From Radiobacillus kanasensis (GTDB taxonomy: Bacteria > Bacillota > Bacilli > Bacillales > Amphibacillaceae): 64,000 bases of DNA. The notes under the pieces were generated by a model, which was not told where the DNA came from, did not search any database, and saw nothing but the letters and a program-made list of their open reading frames with translations. This document shows, piece by piece, positions 52,307 through 62,196 of the stretch (position 1 is its first letter; each line of letters opens with the position of its first letter). The DNA lies in the NCBI RefSeq assembly GCF_021049245.1, contig NZ_CP088020.1:3292001-3356000 (forward strand), read 5' to 3'. The translations under genes were made by a program, and so were the position numbers.

Positions 52307-53065
52307 ATGAGTACGCCAACTGTAACAATCATCACACCAACCTACAATTCCTCAAAATTCATTCTAGAAACAATTAGATCTGTAAAGTCTCAAACGTATA
52401 ATGACTGGGAAATGATTATCATTGACGATTGTTCTATAGATAATACCGTCCAAATTGTTGAAGAACAAACTAAACAAGACAATAGAATTAAATTGATGAG
52501 GTTAGAAAAAAACTCTGGTGCCGCAGTAGCAAGGAATTCAGGAATTAAGAAAGCTAAAGGTAAATACCTTGCCTTTCTAGACAGTGATGATATGTGGCAA
52601 CCAGATAAGTTGAGCAATCAAATTACTTTTATGAAAGATAATAATTATTTATTCTCGTATAGTACCTATTCCATAATTAACGAAAATGGAAACTTTTTAA
52701 ATAAAACTATAAGAGCAACTAATTTCGTCGATTATAGAACATTACTAAAAAAGCCTGGAACTATAGGTTGTCTAACTGTTATTTTAGATCGAGAGCAAAT
52801 TGGTGATGTACTTATGCCAAATATAAAAACAAGACAGGACTTCGCTTTATGGCTAAAAATATTAAAAACAGGTATTAACGCATATGGCCTTGATGAAGAT
52901 TTAGCTCTTTATCGAAAAGTCCCTGGTTCTATATCAAGTAATAAAATTAAAGCTGCTAAAAAGAATTGGTATGTTTACCGTAATATTGAAAAATTAAATT
53001 TAATTAAATCCCTATGGTATTTTTGTAATTATGCAATCAGAGCTGTAATAAAAACATACTTCTAG
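52307..53065 (+). CDS. GT2-family glycosyltransferase on the opposite strand
   Basis: GT-A glycosyltransferase of 252 residues: VTIITPTYNSSKFI, IIDDCSIDNTVQIV, GAAVARNSGIKKAKGKYLAF and LDSDDMWQPDKL with the DxD motif, then RQDFALWLKI, the probable catalytic base region. No membrane segment. It belongs to the EPS/capsule GT2 group; donor unknown. It is the only plus-strand gene among minus-strand genes of locus 2 and has its own AAAGGAG ribosome site and a terminator. It probably contributes one sugar to the locus 2 repeat unit. Confidence 0.87.
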   Translation: MSTPTVTIITPTYNSSKFILETIRSVKSQTYNDWEMIIIDDCSIDNTVQIVEEQTKQDNRIKLMRLEKNSGAAVARNSGIKKAKGKYLAFLDSDDMWQPDKLSNQITFMKDNNYLFSYSTYSIINENGNFLNKTIRATNFVDYRTLLKKPGTIGCLTVILDREQIGDVLMPNIKTRQDFALWLKILKTGINAYGLDEDLALYRKVPGSISSNKIKAAKKNWYVYRNIEKLNLIKSLWYFCNYAIRAVIKTYF

Positions 53066-53077
53066 AGTGCATTTGAG

Positions 53078-53119
53078 GAATCCCCCTTTTTACCTTTCAT
53101 TAAAGTAAAAGGGGGATTC
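53078..53119. terminator. Convergent terminator between the GT2 and UDP-glucose dehydrogenase genes
   Basis: GAATCCCCCTTTT (53078-53090) pairs perfectly with AAAAGGGGGATTC (53107-53119). It is the best plus-strand terminator here and may also end the minus-strand transcript, whose U tract lies within the stem. Confidence 0.85.
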
Positions 53120-53126
53120 TTATAAT

Positions 53127-54440
53127 TCATTTTTTCTCCTTAATCGAAGGTCTTCCGATTGAATAATACTCAATGCCATTTTTCTTGGCTTCTTCTAAAC
53201 TAAAACAGTTTCTACCATCAAATATTATTGGATTCTTTAATTTCTTTTTATACTCCTCTAACTTATATTCTTTTATTATTTTCCAGTCTGTTAAAATGAC
53301 TGCACAATCTGCATCATTTATCGCACTTTCAATTGAATCAACAAATGTTATATCTTTAGTCAAGATCTTTCTTGCATTCTCTAAACCCACAGGATCGTAA
53401 CCGAAAACCTTTGCACCAGACTTAACTAGCTCCTCTGAGACTTGGATAGAAGGCGATTCACGCATGTCATCGGTATCAGGTTTGAATGTTAATCCTAATA
53501 AGGCAATTTTCAAACCTCTTAATCCACCAAATCGATTTATTATTTTATCTACAATTACCCTTCTTTGGTTTTTATTTACTTCTACAACACTTTGTAGAAT
53601 AGGCATTGAAAAATCTACATTTTTACCTATTGATATTAAGGCATTCGTATCTTTTGGAAAGCAGGAACCACCATATCCTATGCCTGCATTCAGAAAGCTA
53701 TTACCTATCCTCTTATCTGTTCCAATCCCACTAGCAACATCTTCTATATTCGCACCTAATTTTTCAGATAAATTCGCTATTTCATTAATAAAGCTTATTT
53801 TTGTAGCTAGAAAAGCATTCGCTGCGTATTTTATCATTTCAGCACTTCTTAGATTTGTTTTAACAATTGGAATTCCAAATGGCTTATTTATTTCTTCTAA
53901 AAGATTTAGTGCTTCCTCGCTTTCCGAGCCAATAACAATCCTGTCGCCATTAAACGTATCATATACTGCAGTACCTTGCCTTAAAAATTCTGGATTAGAT
54001 ACTACCTCAATCCTAACATCATTGACCAATTCATTATTAATTTTGTTTTTAATATACTCATTTGTACCTACTGGAACAGTACTTTTTGTAACAACAATCA
54101 CATCATTCTTTATAGTTTTTGCAATACTTTCACATGCACTATTTATAAATCTCAGGTCTGCAGAACCATCATCACCTTGTGGTGTTCCAACTCCAAGATA
54201 GATAAAATCTTTGTTAGCCAAACCTTCTTCATAACTTGTAGTGAAATTCAATCTTTGTTTTTCTAAATTTTTTTGTAGTAATTCTTCAAGACCTTCTTCG
54301 TATATTGGAGAATTACCCTTTCTTAACATATCTATCTTGTTTGGGTCAACATCTACACATGTAACTTCATGGCCAATTTCTGACAGACATACACCTGTAA
54401 CGAGCCCTACATAACCTGTACCTATTACTGCTATTTTCAT
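53127..54440 (-). CDS. UDP-glucose 6-dehydrogenase (TuaD/Ugd type)
   Basis: Converts UDP-glucose to UDP-glucuronate using NAD+. Protein of 437 residues: IAVIGTGYVGLVTGVCLSE, VSNPEFLRQGTAV, SAEMIKYAANAFLATKISFINE and GIGYGGSCFPKDTNAL with the catalytic Cys. The GGSCFPKD form is that of UDP-glucose dehydrogenases, unlike the HCIPIYPYF enzyme at 9-10 kb. It is co-transcribed with the galU copy just upstream (11-base gap), which supplies its substrate. The glucuronic acid could enter either polymer or a teichuronic acid. Confidence 0.92.
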   Translation of the reverse strand: MKIAVIGTGYVGLVTGVCLSEIGHEVTCVDVDPNKIDMLRKGNSPIYEEGLEELLQKNLEKQRLNFTTSYEEGLANKDFIYLGVGTPQGDDGSADLRFINSACESIAKTIKNDVIVVTKSTVPVGTNEYIKNKINNELVNDVRIEVVSNPEFLRQGTAVYDTFNGDRIVIGSESEEALNLLEEINKPFGIPIVKTNLRSAEMIKYAANAFLATKISFINEIANLSEKLGANIEDVASGIGTDKRIGNSFLNAGIGYGGSCFPKDTNALISIGKNVDFSMPILQSVVEVNKNQRRVIVDKIINRFGGLRGLKIALLGLTFKPDTDDMRESPSIQVSEELVKSGAKVFGYDPVGLENARKILTKDITFVDSIESAINDADCAVILTDWKIIKEYKLEEYKKKLKNPIIFDGRNCFSLEEAKKNGIEYYSIGRPSIKEKK

Positions 54441-54451
54441 GCTAAAACCAC

Positions 54452-55345
54452 CTAATTTGATAAGTTTCTTATTGTATTTTTCATATAATCCTTTAATTCT
54501 TCTTTTAAATCTTCTCTCTGTAATGCAAAGTCAATTGTCGCTTTGATGAACCCAAGTTTATTTCCAATATCGTATCTTTCACCAGTAAAGTTATAAGCCA
54601 AAACATTCTCACGTTCATTTAAAATCTTTATCGCATCTGTTAGTTGAATTTCTCCTCCTTTTCCAGGCTCGAGCTGTTCAAGAATTGAAAAGATTTCAGG
54701 AGATAGAATGTATCTACCCATAATAGCTAATTTTGATGGAGCTGCTTCTCTGCTAGGTTTTTCTACAAAATCACTCACTTTAATTATTTCTTTCGTAAAT
54801 TCCTTAGAATAATCCGGCTTTATTATTCCGTAGTTAGATACTAATTCATCTGGTACATCTTGTACTCCTACAACAGAGGATTGATATTCAGAATATACTC
54901 TTATGAGTTGAGACAAACAAGGTTCCGGTGCCTTCACAATATCGTCTCCAAGGAGTACAGCAAATGGTTCATTTCCAATAAACCTATTAGCACAATAAAT
55001 AGCATGTCCCAGTCCCTTTGGCTCTTTTTGACGGATATAGTGAATGTTAGCCAAATTCGATATGTCTTGCACTACCTTTAAAACGTCATCTTTTCCCTTT
55101 TTTGCTAAAGTTTCTTCTAATTCAAAAGAAGTATCAAAATGATCTTCTATTGCCCTTTTTCCTCGTCCCGATACAATTATTATGTCCTCAATTCCTGATG
55201 AAACTGCTTCCTCAACTATATATTGAATGGTTGGCTTATCTACAATAGGTAACATTTCTTTTGGTTGGGCTTTAGTTGCTGGTAAGAACCTTGTTCCTAA
55301 ACCTGCTGCAGGAATAATAGCCTTTCTTACAACATTATTATGCAT
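54452..55345 (-). CDS. galU: UTP-glucose-1-phosphate uridylyltransferase (copy 2)
   Basis: Second GalU/GtaB homologue, 297 residues: [67 protein letters not shown] and [14 protein letters not shown]. It is clearly paralogous to the copy at 11.7-12.6 kb. Paired with the UDP-glucose dehydrogenase gene it forms a two-gene UDP-glucuronate supply unit. A dyad AGAATTC-N10-GAATTCT (55433-55456) lies upstream; its role is unknown. Confidence 0.92.
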   Translation of the reverse strand: MHNNVVRKAIIPAAGLGTRFLPATKAQPKEMLPIVDKPTIQYIVEEAVSSGIEDIIIVSGRGKRAIEDHFDTSFELEETLAKKGKDDVLKVVQDISNLANIHYIRQKEPKGLGHAIYCANRFIGNEPFAVLLGDDIVKAPEPCLSQLIRVYSEYQSSVVGVQDVPDELVSNYGIIKPDYSKEFTKEIIKVSDFVEKPSREAAPSKLAIMGRYILSPEIFSILEQLEPGKGGEIQLTDAIKILNERENVLAYNFTGERYDIGNKLGFIKATIDFALQREDLKEELKDYMKNTIRNLSN

Positions 55346-55492
55346 TTAAAACTACTCTCCTTATGTAATAGATGAAATCATTTATTTTTCATTATGCGAC
55401 AATAATTTTACCATATGTTAATTAAAACTTACAGAATTCATAAATTACCGAATTCTACATATTTCTAACAATTGACGCTTAATAAACTTATA

Positions 55493-55521
55493 AAGCAGTT
55501 CCGAATTAATTGGAACTGCTT
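55493..55521 (-). terminator. Probable terminator after TagO-like gene copy 2
   Basis: AAGCAGTTCC (55493-55502) and GGAACTGCTT (55512-55521) form a perfect 10-bp stem whose loop contains the stop codon of the TagO-like gene. The U tract on the minus strand is poor (TATAAGTTTATT). Confidence 0.6.
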
Positions 55522-56603
55522 TTCACTTGTTTTTTATTTTTTATTTTCATAACAGATTTCCTTGTCAATTGAACAATTGGTCTTTTTCCTTTTCCAACTA
55601 TACCAACCACCTCAGCAATTATATGAAGAAGTAGAAGAATAACGAAAGAAATCAATATGGAGACAACTAAAGATGCATTAGAAAAAACTATAGCCGAAAT
55701 ACCAAATACCGCACTAAATCCATAAATAATCAAAACTGTGGCGCGGTGGCTAAAACCTGCAGCCAATAAATTATGATGAAAATGCTTTTTATCGGGCATC
55801 ATAATACTTTCGCCATTGATAAATCTTCTTAACATGGCAAAAAGTGTATCAAAAATTGGTACTGCCAGTACGATTATGGGTATAACAAAGCTGAATAGGG
55901 TTATATTTTTAAACAGGCCCATAATCGAAATAACAGCTATCGAGTACCCGAGAAACATGGATCCTGTATCACCCATGTAGATTTTGGCGGGATGGAAATT
56001 GTGAAATAAAAATCCCAAGTTACTAGCAATTAGTACGATACAAAAATAAATAACAGTCATTCGATAATCCATAAATGCCATGACAGTAATGCTCATTAAT
56101 GCTATTGTTGATACTCCGGCAGCTAAGCCATCTAAACCGTCTATAAGATTTATGGCATTTGTTATTCCAATAATCCAGAAAAAAGTAACGATAATACTCC
56201 AACCGTGGAGTTCAATTACACCTAATAACGGAATAGTAATACGATCAATAATTAAACCCGAGCTTATTACAATTATCGTTGCTGCAATTTGGCCAGAAAG
56301 CTTTAGGATTGGTTTAAGCTGATATTTATCATCAAGCAGACCCGTTATTACAATAATGAATGCTCCAAGAACTATTTCTAATAACTGTGGATGTTCAGGT
56401 CTTATATAAAGTAATCCAATTACAACACCTAAGAAAATAGCTAAGCCACCTAGCCTAGGAGTTGCTTTGGTATGAACTTTTCTATAATTAGGGTGGTCAA
56501 TAGCTCCAATTTTCATGGCTAATTTTTTTATTGGATAGACAAGTATCAGGGTAGATAAAAGTGAAATACAAAAAGCTACAACCAGTTCTGGTATATGATA
56601 CAT
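55506..56603 (-). CDS. TagO/WecA-family undecaprenyl-phosphate HexNAc-1-phosphate transferase (copy 2)
   Basis: Polytopic enzyme of 365 residues: HTKATPRLGGLAIFLG, GLLDDKYQLKP, TNAINLIDGLDGLAAG, YMGDTGSMFLGYS and KKHFHHNLLAAGFSHRATV, all the catalytic motifs of the family. It is a paralogue of the enzyme at 29.3-30.3 kb. One of the two is probably the housekeeping TagO that starts wall teichoic acid; I cannot tell which. It stands alone, with a terminator-like hairpin after it and the RND operon upstream. Confidence 0.9.
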   Translation of the reverse strand: MYHIPELVVAFCISLLSTLILVYPIKKLAMKIGAIDHPNYRKVHTKATPRLGGLAIFLGVVIGLLYIRPEHPQLLEIVLGAFIIVITGLLDDKYQLKPILKLSGQIAATIIVISSGLIIDRITIPLLGVIELHGWSIIVTFFWIIGITNAINLIDGLDGLAAGVSTIALMSITVMAFMDYRMTVIYFCIVLIASNLGFLFHNFHPAKIYMGDTGSMFLGYSIAVISIMGLFKNITLFSFVIPIIVLAVPIFDTLFAMLRRFINGESIMMPDKKHFHHNLLAAGFSHRATVLIIYGFSAVFGISAIVFSNASLVVSILISFVILLLLHIIAEVVGIVGKGKRPIVQLTRKSVMKIKNKKQVKSSSN

Positions 56604-56792
56604 AAAACACCCCTTCCTTTAAAAACTTGTCCTTTTTAATATTGTTCAATTCTTGTTTGTTATGACACAAAATATATACCAACTATATGTTAGAAATTGC
56701 TACCCATATTTAACTTGCTGTTTCGACATAAAATTCATGCGCACTGTAAATAATATTAAACCAATATATTTATTTCTTCAATAATTTCCTTA

Positions 56793-56830
56793 AAAATAGT
56801 GGGAACACCTTTTGATGTTCCCGCTATTTT
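56793..56830 (-). terminator. Terminator after the RND pump operon
   Basis: AAAATAGTGGGAACA pairs with TGTTCCCGCTATTTT (one G-T) around an eight-base loop; the minus strand continues with a T tract. The rest of 56604-56792 shows no gene and must contain the promoter of the TagO-like copy 2. Confidence 0.88.
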
Positions 56831-59800
56831 CTATTCTTGCACTACTTTCTTCCTCCTACCAAATAACCCTTTCACTCTCTCCGACAACCCATCAAAATAC
56901 GTATAAACAACAGGTATCAGGAAAAGAGTAAAGATACTTGATATCGTCAAACCAAAAATAACAGTTATGGCTAGAGGTTGCTGAGTTTCAGCTCCTTCTC
57001 CATATCCTAAAGCTAATGGAAGCATTCCAAGAATCGTCGTTAAGGTCGTCATTAAAATCGGTCGCATTCGGCTGACACCCGCTTCGAGGATAGCTTCTTT
57101 TCGATCCATTCCTCTCGAACGGAGGATGTTAATGTAATCAACCAGCACTATCGCATTATTCACGACGATCCCCGCTAGCATAATGACCCCAATAAATGCT
57201 GTAATACTTAGTGGTTTACCGGTTATAAATAAACCAGCTAACACGCCAACTACTGTTGCTGGCATCGAAAACATGATAACGAATGGCGTTAGGAAGTTCT
57301 CGAATTGGACAGCCATTACAGCATAAACGAGGAAAATGGATACGACCAAAGCGATGGCTAAGTCTGAAAAGGCTTCTGCCATGTCCTGTGCTTCTCCGCC
57401 AATCGAGTAGGAATACTCTTCTGGGAAGTCCATTTGCTCAAGCGTCTGTTTAACATCTTCACTTACGCTACCCAAATCACGATTCAGAATTTCACTCGAT
57501 ACGTTCACTTGTGGCTGCTGGTTTTCTCTTGTTAGCTCTGCAGGGCTTTGTACTTGTTCAAAGCTTGCGACAGATGCTAATGGAATAAAGTTGCCGTTGG
57601 CAGTTTGTATTTTTAGATTTTCCACATCACTAATTGTGCTTCGAGATTCCTCTGGGAAAATCATATTTACATTACGATCTTCTCCACCCTCACGGTAGCT
57701 CATCACCGTTTGTCCCGTCATTGCCAACTGAGTCTGACTCATGACATCCTGGTAGCTTAAACCGAATTGAGCTGCTTTCTCTCGGTCAACCTCAATTTCC
57801 AGCTCTGGCCTCGTTTCCGAGATGGAGGACTGTGGGTTATGGATCCCGTCGATATCCGATATGGCAAGAACGACCTGATCCGCTAACTCTCTTAGAACCT
57901 CGTGTTCTGGTCCAGATACTTGAATTTGGATTGGAGTACCACCGCTCATACCACCTCCACTAGCATTAATGGTCATTTCGGCTCCAGCAATTGTTTGTAG
58001 ATCTTTGTCCAGGTCTGCAACGACTTGATCGGTCGTTTGATCTCTATCCGATTGTGGAACGAGTTGAAGGGTGTAGGATGCTTCATTCGTGCTGCCCTGC
58101 CCCATTCCTCCAGACATACTTCCGCTGCTTGCAACGGTTACGTAATTCGTTTCAATGATGTCTTCATACTGTTTTAATTTTTCATTTACTTGCTCTGAAA
58201 CTTTTAAAGTTTCCTCTTGGGTCGTTCCTTCAGCTGTTCTTACCGAGATGCTAATTTGCCCTTGGTCCCCTTCTGGGATAAATGCGGTTCCGATGAGCGG
58301 GATAAGCGCTAAGCTTCCTGCAATGGCTAGAACAGTAACCAAGATCGTTGTTTTTCTGAAGACTAATACTTTTTTCAATGCCGCTTCGTATCGATTGTTA
58401 AAGGCGGTTAAAAAGCGGTCAAACCAATACCTACGTCCATTGTCCTTCATTGCTTTCGTTAATAGCTTAGAGGAGAGCATCGGAACAAGCGTGACTGCGA
58501 CTACTAGCGATGCAACGAGTGAAAAGGTCACCGTTAAGGCTAGTGGGGTAAATAACTCGGATGCTATCCCTTCTACAAACACGATAGGTAAGAAAACGAC
58601 TAGCGTTGTCGTTGTCGATGCGATAACCGCCGGTGCTAATTCGGATGCACCTTTTTTCGCAGATTCCATAACACTATAGCCTTTCTGTCGATAAGAGATG
58701 ATATTTTCTAATATGACAATAGAACTGTCTACCATCATCCCGATTCCTAGTGCGAGTCCTCCCATCGTTAGGACGTTAAGCGTTTCGCCAGTAAAGTATA
58801 AGAGAACAAACGTTGATATAATCGCAATCGGAATGGATAATCCGACTACTAATGTGGCGCGAACGCTTTTCAGGAATAACAGAAGGATAAGTAAAGCAAA
58901 AAATCCTCCGATTATCATGTTTTGTACGACAGACTTCATAGAAGATGTGATGAAGGTGGATGTATCCAATACAACCTCTAGATTAACACCCTCAGGTAAG
59001 TCTTCTTTCAGTTCATCAACCGCTGTTTTTATATGATTCGAAACTTCTACTGTGTTTCCGTCTGTTTTTTTCATGATTGGTAAAACGACAGCTGGTTCTC
59101 CGTTTACTCTTGTAATGCCTGTTTGGTTATACGTTTCCTTTACCTCTGCCACATCTTCTACATGGATGGTAGCGCCTTGCGGGGTTTGTACAATCGTTTG
59201 AGCAATATCATCTACGGAGCTAAAGGAACCATCTATCCGGATTTGCAGTTCCTTATCTCCTTTAGTAACGACTCCGGCTGATCCTGATGTATTGGCTCCT
59301 TGAAGAGCTTGCATGATTATTTGCGACTGGAGACCATACTGAGCCATTTTAGCTTGGTCAAGCTCTAATTCTATGACACGCTCCCTTCCACCCTCAACGG
59401 AGACGGAAGCTACGCCACCTTGTCTTTCCAAATGTGGGACGATGCGGTCACCCGCCAACCCTTGTAATTGTTCTAGGTTATCACCTGTTAAGCCGACCCA
59501 CATAACTGGGATTTGCTGTGGGTTAAAACGAAGCACGCTTGGGTCTCCTGCCGAATCAGGAAGCATGCCCTTTACTTGATCGACACTTTCCCGAACTTCT
59601 AGAAGCGCATTATCCAAGTTGACGCCTGTATCAAACATCATAATGACGAGCGAGGATCCAGACTGAGATTGGGCTTGAATCGTTTGGACTCCTTCTATGG
59701 AACTTACCGCTGATTCGATTGGCTGACTTATTTGTTTTTCAACTTCTTGAGGAGCTGCATCTGGGTAGCTTGTTGCGACGACTGCGATTGGTAAGTCAAT

Positions 59801-59917
59801 TTCTGGAAATAAATCGATCGTTAAATTGCGTAGTGACATCGCACCGAGAGCTAATATAGCGAGAACAATCATGATGACGCCGACTGGTCGTTTAACGGAG
59901 GTTTCGACGATTTTCAC
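56831..59917 (-). CDS. RND-family efflux pump (AcrB/SwrC-like)
   Basis: Inner-membrane transporter of 1028 residues with the two-fold repeated RND plan: a membrane helix, a large extracytoplasmic loop and six helices, twice. Seen: [20 protein letters not shown] at the start, [31 protein letters not shown] in the first helix bundle and [19 protein letters not shown] in the second. Gly- and Met-rich loop [10 protein letters not shown] lies in the second porter region. B. subtilis SwrC (YerP) is the closest known type, exporting surfactin-like or membrane-active compounds. Start GTG overlaps the adaptor gene by four bases (59914-59917). Confidence 0.9.
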   Translation of the reverse strand: MKIVETSVKRPVGVIMIVLAILALGAMSLRNLTIDLFPEIDLPIAVVATSYPDAAPQEVEKQISQPIESAVSSIEGVQTIQAQSQSGSSLVIMMFDTGVNLDNALLEVRESVDQVKGMLPDSAGDPSVLRFNPQQIPVMWVGLTGDNLEQLQGLAGDRIVPHLERQGGVASVSVEGGRERVIELELDQAKMAQYGLQSQIIMQALQGANTSGSAGVVTKGDKELQIRIDGSFSSVDDIAQTIVQTPQGATIHVEDVAEVKETYNQTGITRVNGEPAVVLPIMKKTDGNTVEVSNHIKTAVDELKEDLPEGVNLEVVLDTSTFITSSMKSVVQNMIIGGFFALLILLLFLKSVRATLVVGLSIPIAIISTFVLLYFTGETLNVLTMGGLALGIGMMVDSSIVILENIISYRQKGYSVMESAKKGASELAPAVIASTTTTLVVFLPIVFVEGIASELFTPLALTVTFSLVASLVVAVTLVPMLSSKLLTKAMKDNGRRYWFDRFLTAFNNRYEAALKKVLVFRKTTILVTVLAIAGSLALIPLIGTAFIPEGDQGQISISVRTAEGTTQEETLKVSEQVNEKLKQYEDIIETNYVTVASSGSMSGGMGQGSTNEASYTLQLVPQSDRDQTTDQVVADLDKDLQTIAGAEMTINASGGGMSGGTPIQIQVSGPEHEVLRELADQVVLAISDIDGIHNPQSSISETRPELEIEVDREKAAQFGLSYQDVMSQTQLAMTGQTVMSYREGGEDRNVNMIFPEESRSTISDVENLKIQTANGNFIPLASVASFEQVQSPAELTRENQQPQVNVSSEILNRDLGSVSEDVKQTLEQMDFPEEYSYSIGGEAQDMAEAFSDLAIALVVSIFLVYAVMAVQFENFLTPFVIMFSMPATVVGVLAGLFITGKPLSITAFIGVIMLAGIVVNNAIVLVDYINILRSRGMDRKEAILEAGVSRMRPILMTTLTTILGMLPLALGYGEGAETQQPLAITVIFGLTISSIFTLFLIPVVYTYFDGLSERVKGLFGRRKKVVQE

Positions 59918-60777
59918 GATGCTTCCTCCTCCTCTTGGATGGTTACTTCTTTTCCATCTGAAAGGACTAATTGACCTTTAGTAACAACTTGATCGCCTTC
60001 TTTCATATCCCCTTCGACTGCTGTCTGTTCAGTTAAAGAACGAAGGACGTTTACTTTTGTTTCGATTGCTTTGTAATCTTTGATAACGTAGACAAAGTTA
60101 GACCCACCTTCTTCTACCAGCGCTTCTGTAGGGATGACAAGGCTATCTGCAATCTCTTCTTTTGTAACACGAAGGATTGCGGTCATTCCTGGTAAAATAG
60201 ACTCCTCAGGGTCCTCTAGTGTTGCTTCAATGTCATAAAGACCTGTCTGCTGATTCGGAACTTTTGATACGTAATCTATGGTTGCTGTCTGATCTTTTTC
60301 ATTAATGATGACGGTTATGTTTTCTAATCCTTCAAAAAGCTGTCTATTTTCCGTTGTTACGGCAGCTTGAATATGTATATCCCCGATGTTACTAATCGTC
60401 GCAAATGGCTCTGTGTTGGATACGAAGCCACCTTCTGTTGCATTAAAAGTTGTAATCTGACCGTCTGCTGACGCCTCTATGTCCATTGCTCCGCTACTGG
60501 GAGAGGATATCGTAATTAAGGCATCCCCTTCTTCTACCGATTCCCCTTTATCTACATGCACTTCGGTTACTTCTGCTGCAACTGGTGCCATAACCGGTAT
60601 AGAGGATTCCGGAGCTGTTTTACCGTATATAGATTTTTGAATCGTTAATGTGTCTTTTGTTACGTTTTTCACTTGAACCGATACAGGCAGATCTTCTGAT
60701 TGGTTTGTATCGTCTTGGTTTGAGCACCCGATAAGTGCTATGGATAGTAAGACAAGGCTAAAGAACATTTTTTTCAA
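59914..60777 (-). CDS. RND pump membrane-fusion adaptor, lipoprotein form (HlyD/AcrA family)
   Basis: Lipid-anchored adaptor of 287 residues. Signal peptide with lipobox LIGC, then a biotinyl-lipoyl-like hybrid (VAAEVTEVHVDKGESVEEGDAL), a beta-barrel part (GLYDIEATLEDPEESILPGM) and a membrane-proximal domain (ALVEEGGSNFVYVI, GQLVLSDGKEV). Typical of adaptors for Firmicutes RND pumps, with a short hairpin. I choose the TTG at 60777, six bases after AAGGAGGAG, because it puts KKM directly before the signal peptide; longer frames upstream lack a ribosome site. Coupled to the pump gene. Confidence 0.86.
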   Translation of the reverse strand: MKKMFFSLVLLSIALIGCSNQDDTNQSEDLPVSVQVKNVTKDTLTIQKSIYGKTAPESSIPVMAPVAAEVTEVHVDKGESVEEGDALITISSPSSGAMDIEASADGQITTFNATEGGFVSNTEPFATISNIGDIHIQAAVTTENRQLFEGLENITVIINEKDQTATIDYVSKVPNQQTGLYDIEATLEDPEESILPGMTAILRVTKEEIADSLVIPTEALVEEGGSNFVYVIKDYKAIETKVNVLRSLTEQTAVEGDMKEGDQVVTKGQLVLSDGKEVTIQEEEEAS

Positions 60778-60901
60778 TTTCTTCTCCTCCTTCGATTTTG
60801 TATCCCCATGTTTCTGTACGAATAACTTTTGATTTCGATTCATTTTGATTAGACATGTTCTACTATATCGTCTGTGAAGAAGAAATCCAAATACTCGGCA
60901 T

Positions 60902-60929
60902 GAAAAAACCCTGCTCATTCGAGCAGGGT
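60902..60929 (-). terminator. Terminator after the acidic lipoprotein gene
   Basis: ACCCTGCTC (60908-60916) and GAGCAGGGT (60921-60929), perfect 9-bp stem, four-base loop, followed on the minus strand by TTTTTT. Confidence 0.92.
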
Positions 60930-60940
60930 CCCATTAGATG

Positions 60941-61303
60941 TTATTCGTCTTTGTTTTCATCCATGGTATCGGTGTTTTCGTCAGTAGGACCAGTTTGTCC
61001 ACCTTCACCGTTGGCATCTGTACCATTACCTTCTGTTTGGCCGTTTTCACCATTTTCGTTGTCCATGATATCATTTGTTTCTTCTTGGATTTCATCTCCA
61101 GCGTCCTCCGCTTCGTCTTGAAGCTCATCTACTGGACCTTCACCGTTGCCATTGTCTCCGTTATCACCGTTATTTTCTCCACCGTCTTGTTCTAGGGGAG
61201 CTTCTTCGTCTTCTGGTGGTGGGTTTTCATCCCCGCCACACGCAGTGACTAATGAAAGAGCAAGAGCAGGAGCAGTAAGTTTAATTAACCAATTGGTTTT
61301 CAT
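60941..61303 (-). CDS. Small acidic lipoprotein
   Basis: Lipoprotein of 120 residues: signal peptide with lipobox LVTAC, then an almost entirely Asp/Glu/Asn/Gly/Gln tail with no hydrophobic core, so probably disordered. Function unknown. AAGGAGG precedes the ATG at 61303 and a clean terminator follows, so it is a real monocistronic gene. The acidic, Gly-Asn-rich tail could bind cations or act as a wall-spanning linker; this is speculation. Confidence 0.8.
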   Translation of the reverse strand: MKTNWLIKLTAPALALSLVTACGGDENPPPEDEEAPLEQDGGENNGDNGDNGNGEGPVDELQDEAEDAGDEIQEETNDIMDNENGENGQTEGNGTDANGEGGQTGPTDENTDTMDENKDE

Positions 61304-61443
61304 TCGAAAGTCCTCCTTTTCTTTTATTCGGTATTAGCTTTCCCAAAAAATAAGGATAACTTACACATAAACATTTCCAACCCGAATAGGGAAACCGTTT
61401 TTAACGGTCTTTTATAGACTTCTACCAGATAGAGAAAATATAC

Positions 61444-61487
61444 AAAAAAGAAGCGATTCTCCATGAATGATACATGAGAAAATCGCT
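61444..61487. terminator. Bidirectional terminator after fabZ
   Basis: AAGAAGCGATT pairs with AATCGCTTCTT around a long loop, with A/T tracts on both sides. Confidence 0.85.
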
Positions 61488-61494
61488 TCTTTTT

Positions 61495-61917
61495 TTATTT
61501 TATCGCAAAAGTAATTTCAGCCTCACAAGCAAGCTCACCATCAACCGTTGCAACAGCTTTTCCTTTTCCAATCGGTCCTTTTATACGAATGATCTCTACT
61601 TCGAGTTTTAACTGGTCACCGGGTTTAACTTGTCTTTTAAATCGGCATTTATCAATTCCAGCTAGAAATCCGATTTTGCCTTTATTATCTGGCTTGTTCA
61701 AAATTGCAACCGCGCCAACTTGCGCAAGAGCTTCTACGATAAGCACCCCTGGCATTACAGGGTAATCCGGGAAGTGACCTTGGAAGAATGGTTCATTAAT
61801 CGTTACATTCTTTTTCCCAACAACGCGCGTCCCTTCCTCGTATTCCGTAATTTGGTCGACTAATAAAAAAGGATATCGATGGGGAATAATATTTTTGATT
61901 TCTTGACTATCGAACAT
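61495..61917 (-). CDS. fabZ: 3-hydroxyacyl-ACP dehydratase FabZ
   Basis: Fatty-acid elongation dehydratase of 140 residues. [40 protein letters not shown] with the catalytic His and Glu, and [17 protein letters not shown] are diagnostic for FabZ. The length is standard. AAAGGAG precedes the start. It stands alone between the acidic lipoprotein and the rsgI gene; 61918-62196 holds no gene that I can support. Confidence 0.95.
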   Translation of the reverse strand: MFDSQEIKNIIPHRYPFLLVDQITEYEEGTRVVGKKNVTINEPFFQGHFPDYPVMPGVLIVEALAQVGAVAILNKPDNKGKIGFLAGIDKCRFKRQVKPGDQLKLEVEIIRIKGPIGKGKAVATVDGELACEAEITFAIK

Positions 61918-62196
61918 ATATAGGATGGCTCCTTTCGGGATTTTCTTTTGTAAGTATATCAGATGTTGTGGGCTTGGGGTAGATTTGTACTGCTGGCCTG
62001 CATTCAGTGGGAACTAACATTGCAAGAACCAAATTTTTATCGCTCAAGCTCTTTTTATTAGCTCCTACCCGTAAAAAATAACCTCCCAGAATTCTAGAAG
62101 GTTTGTTCAGGTAAAAAAGAATGGTACCTAAAAGTCAAAAAGTTCTCATACTTAATGGGTTGCAAATTCATCAGTTTCCATCTATACTCCGTATTT

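Noticed and set aside
53464..54201. Long plus-strand open frame opposite the UDP-glucose dehydrogenase gene
   Set aside because: Antisense shadow of a clearly conserved enzyme, without ribosome site or recognisable protein features.
60934..61195. Open frames on both strands across the acidic lipoprotein gene
   Set aside because: They come from the repetitive acidic codons; only the frame with signal peptide, lipobox, AGGAGG site and terminator is real.
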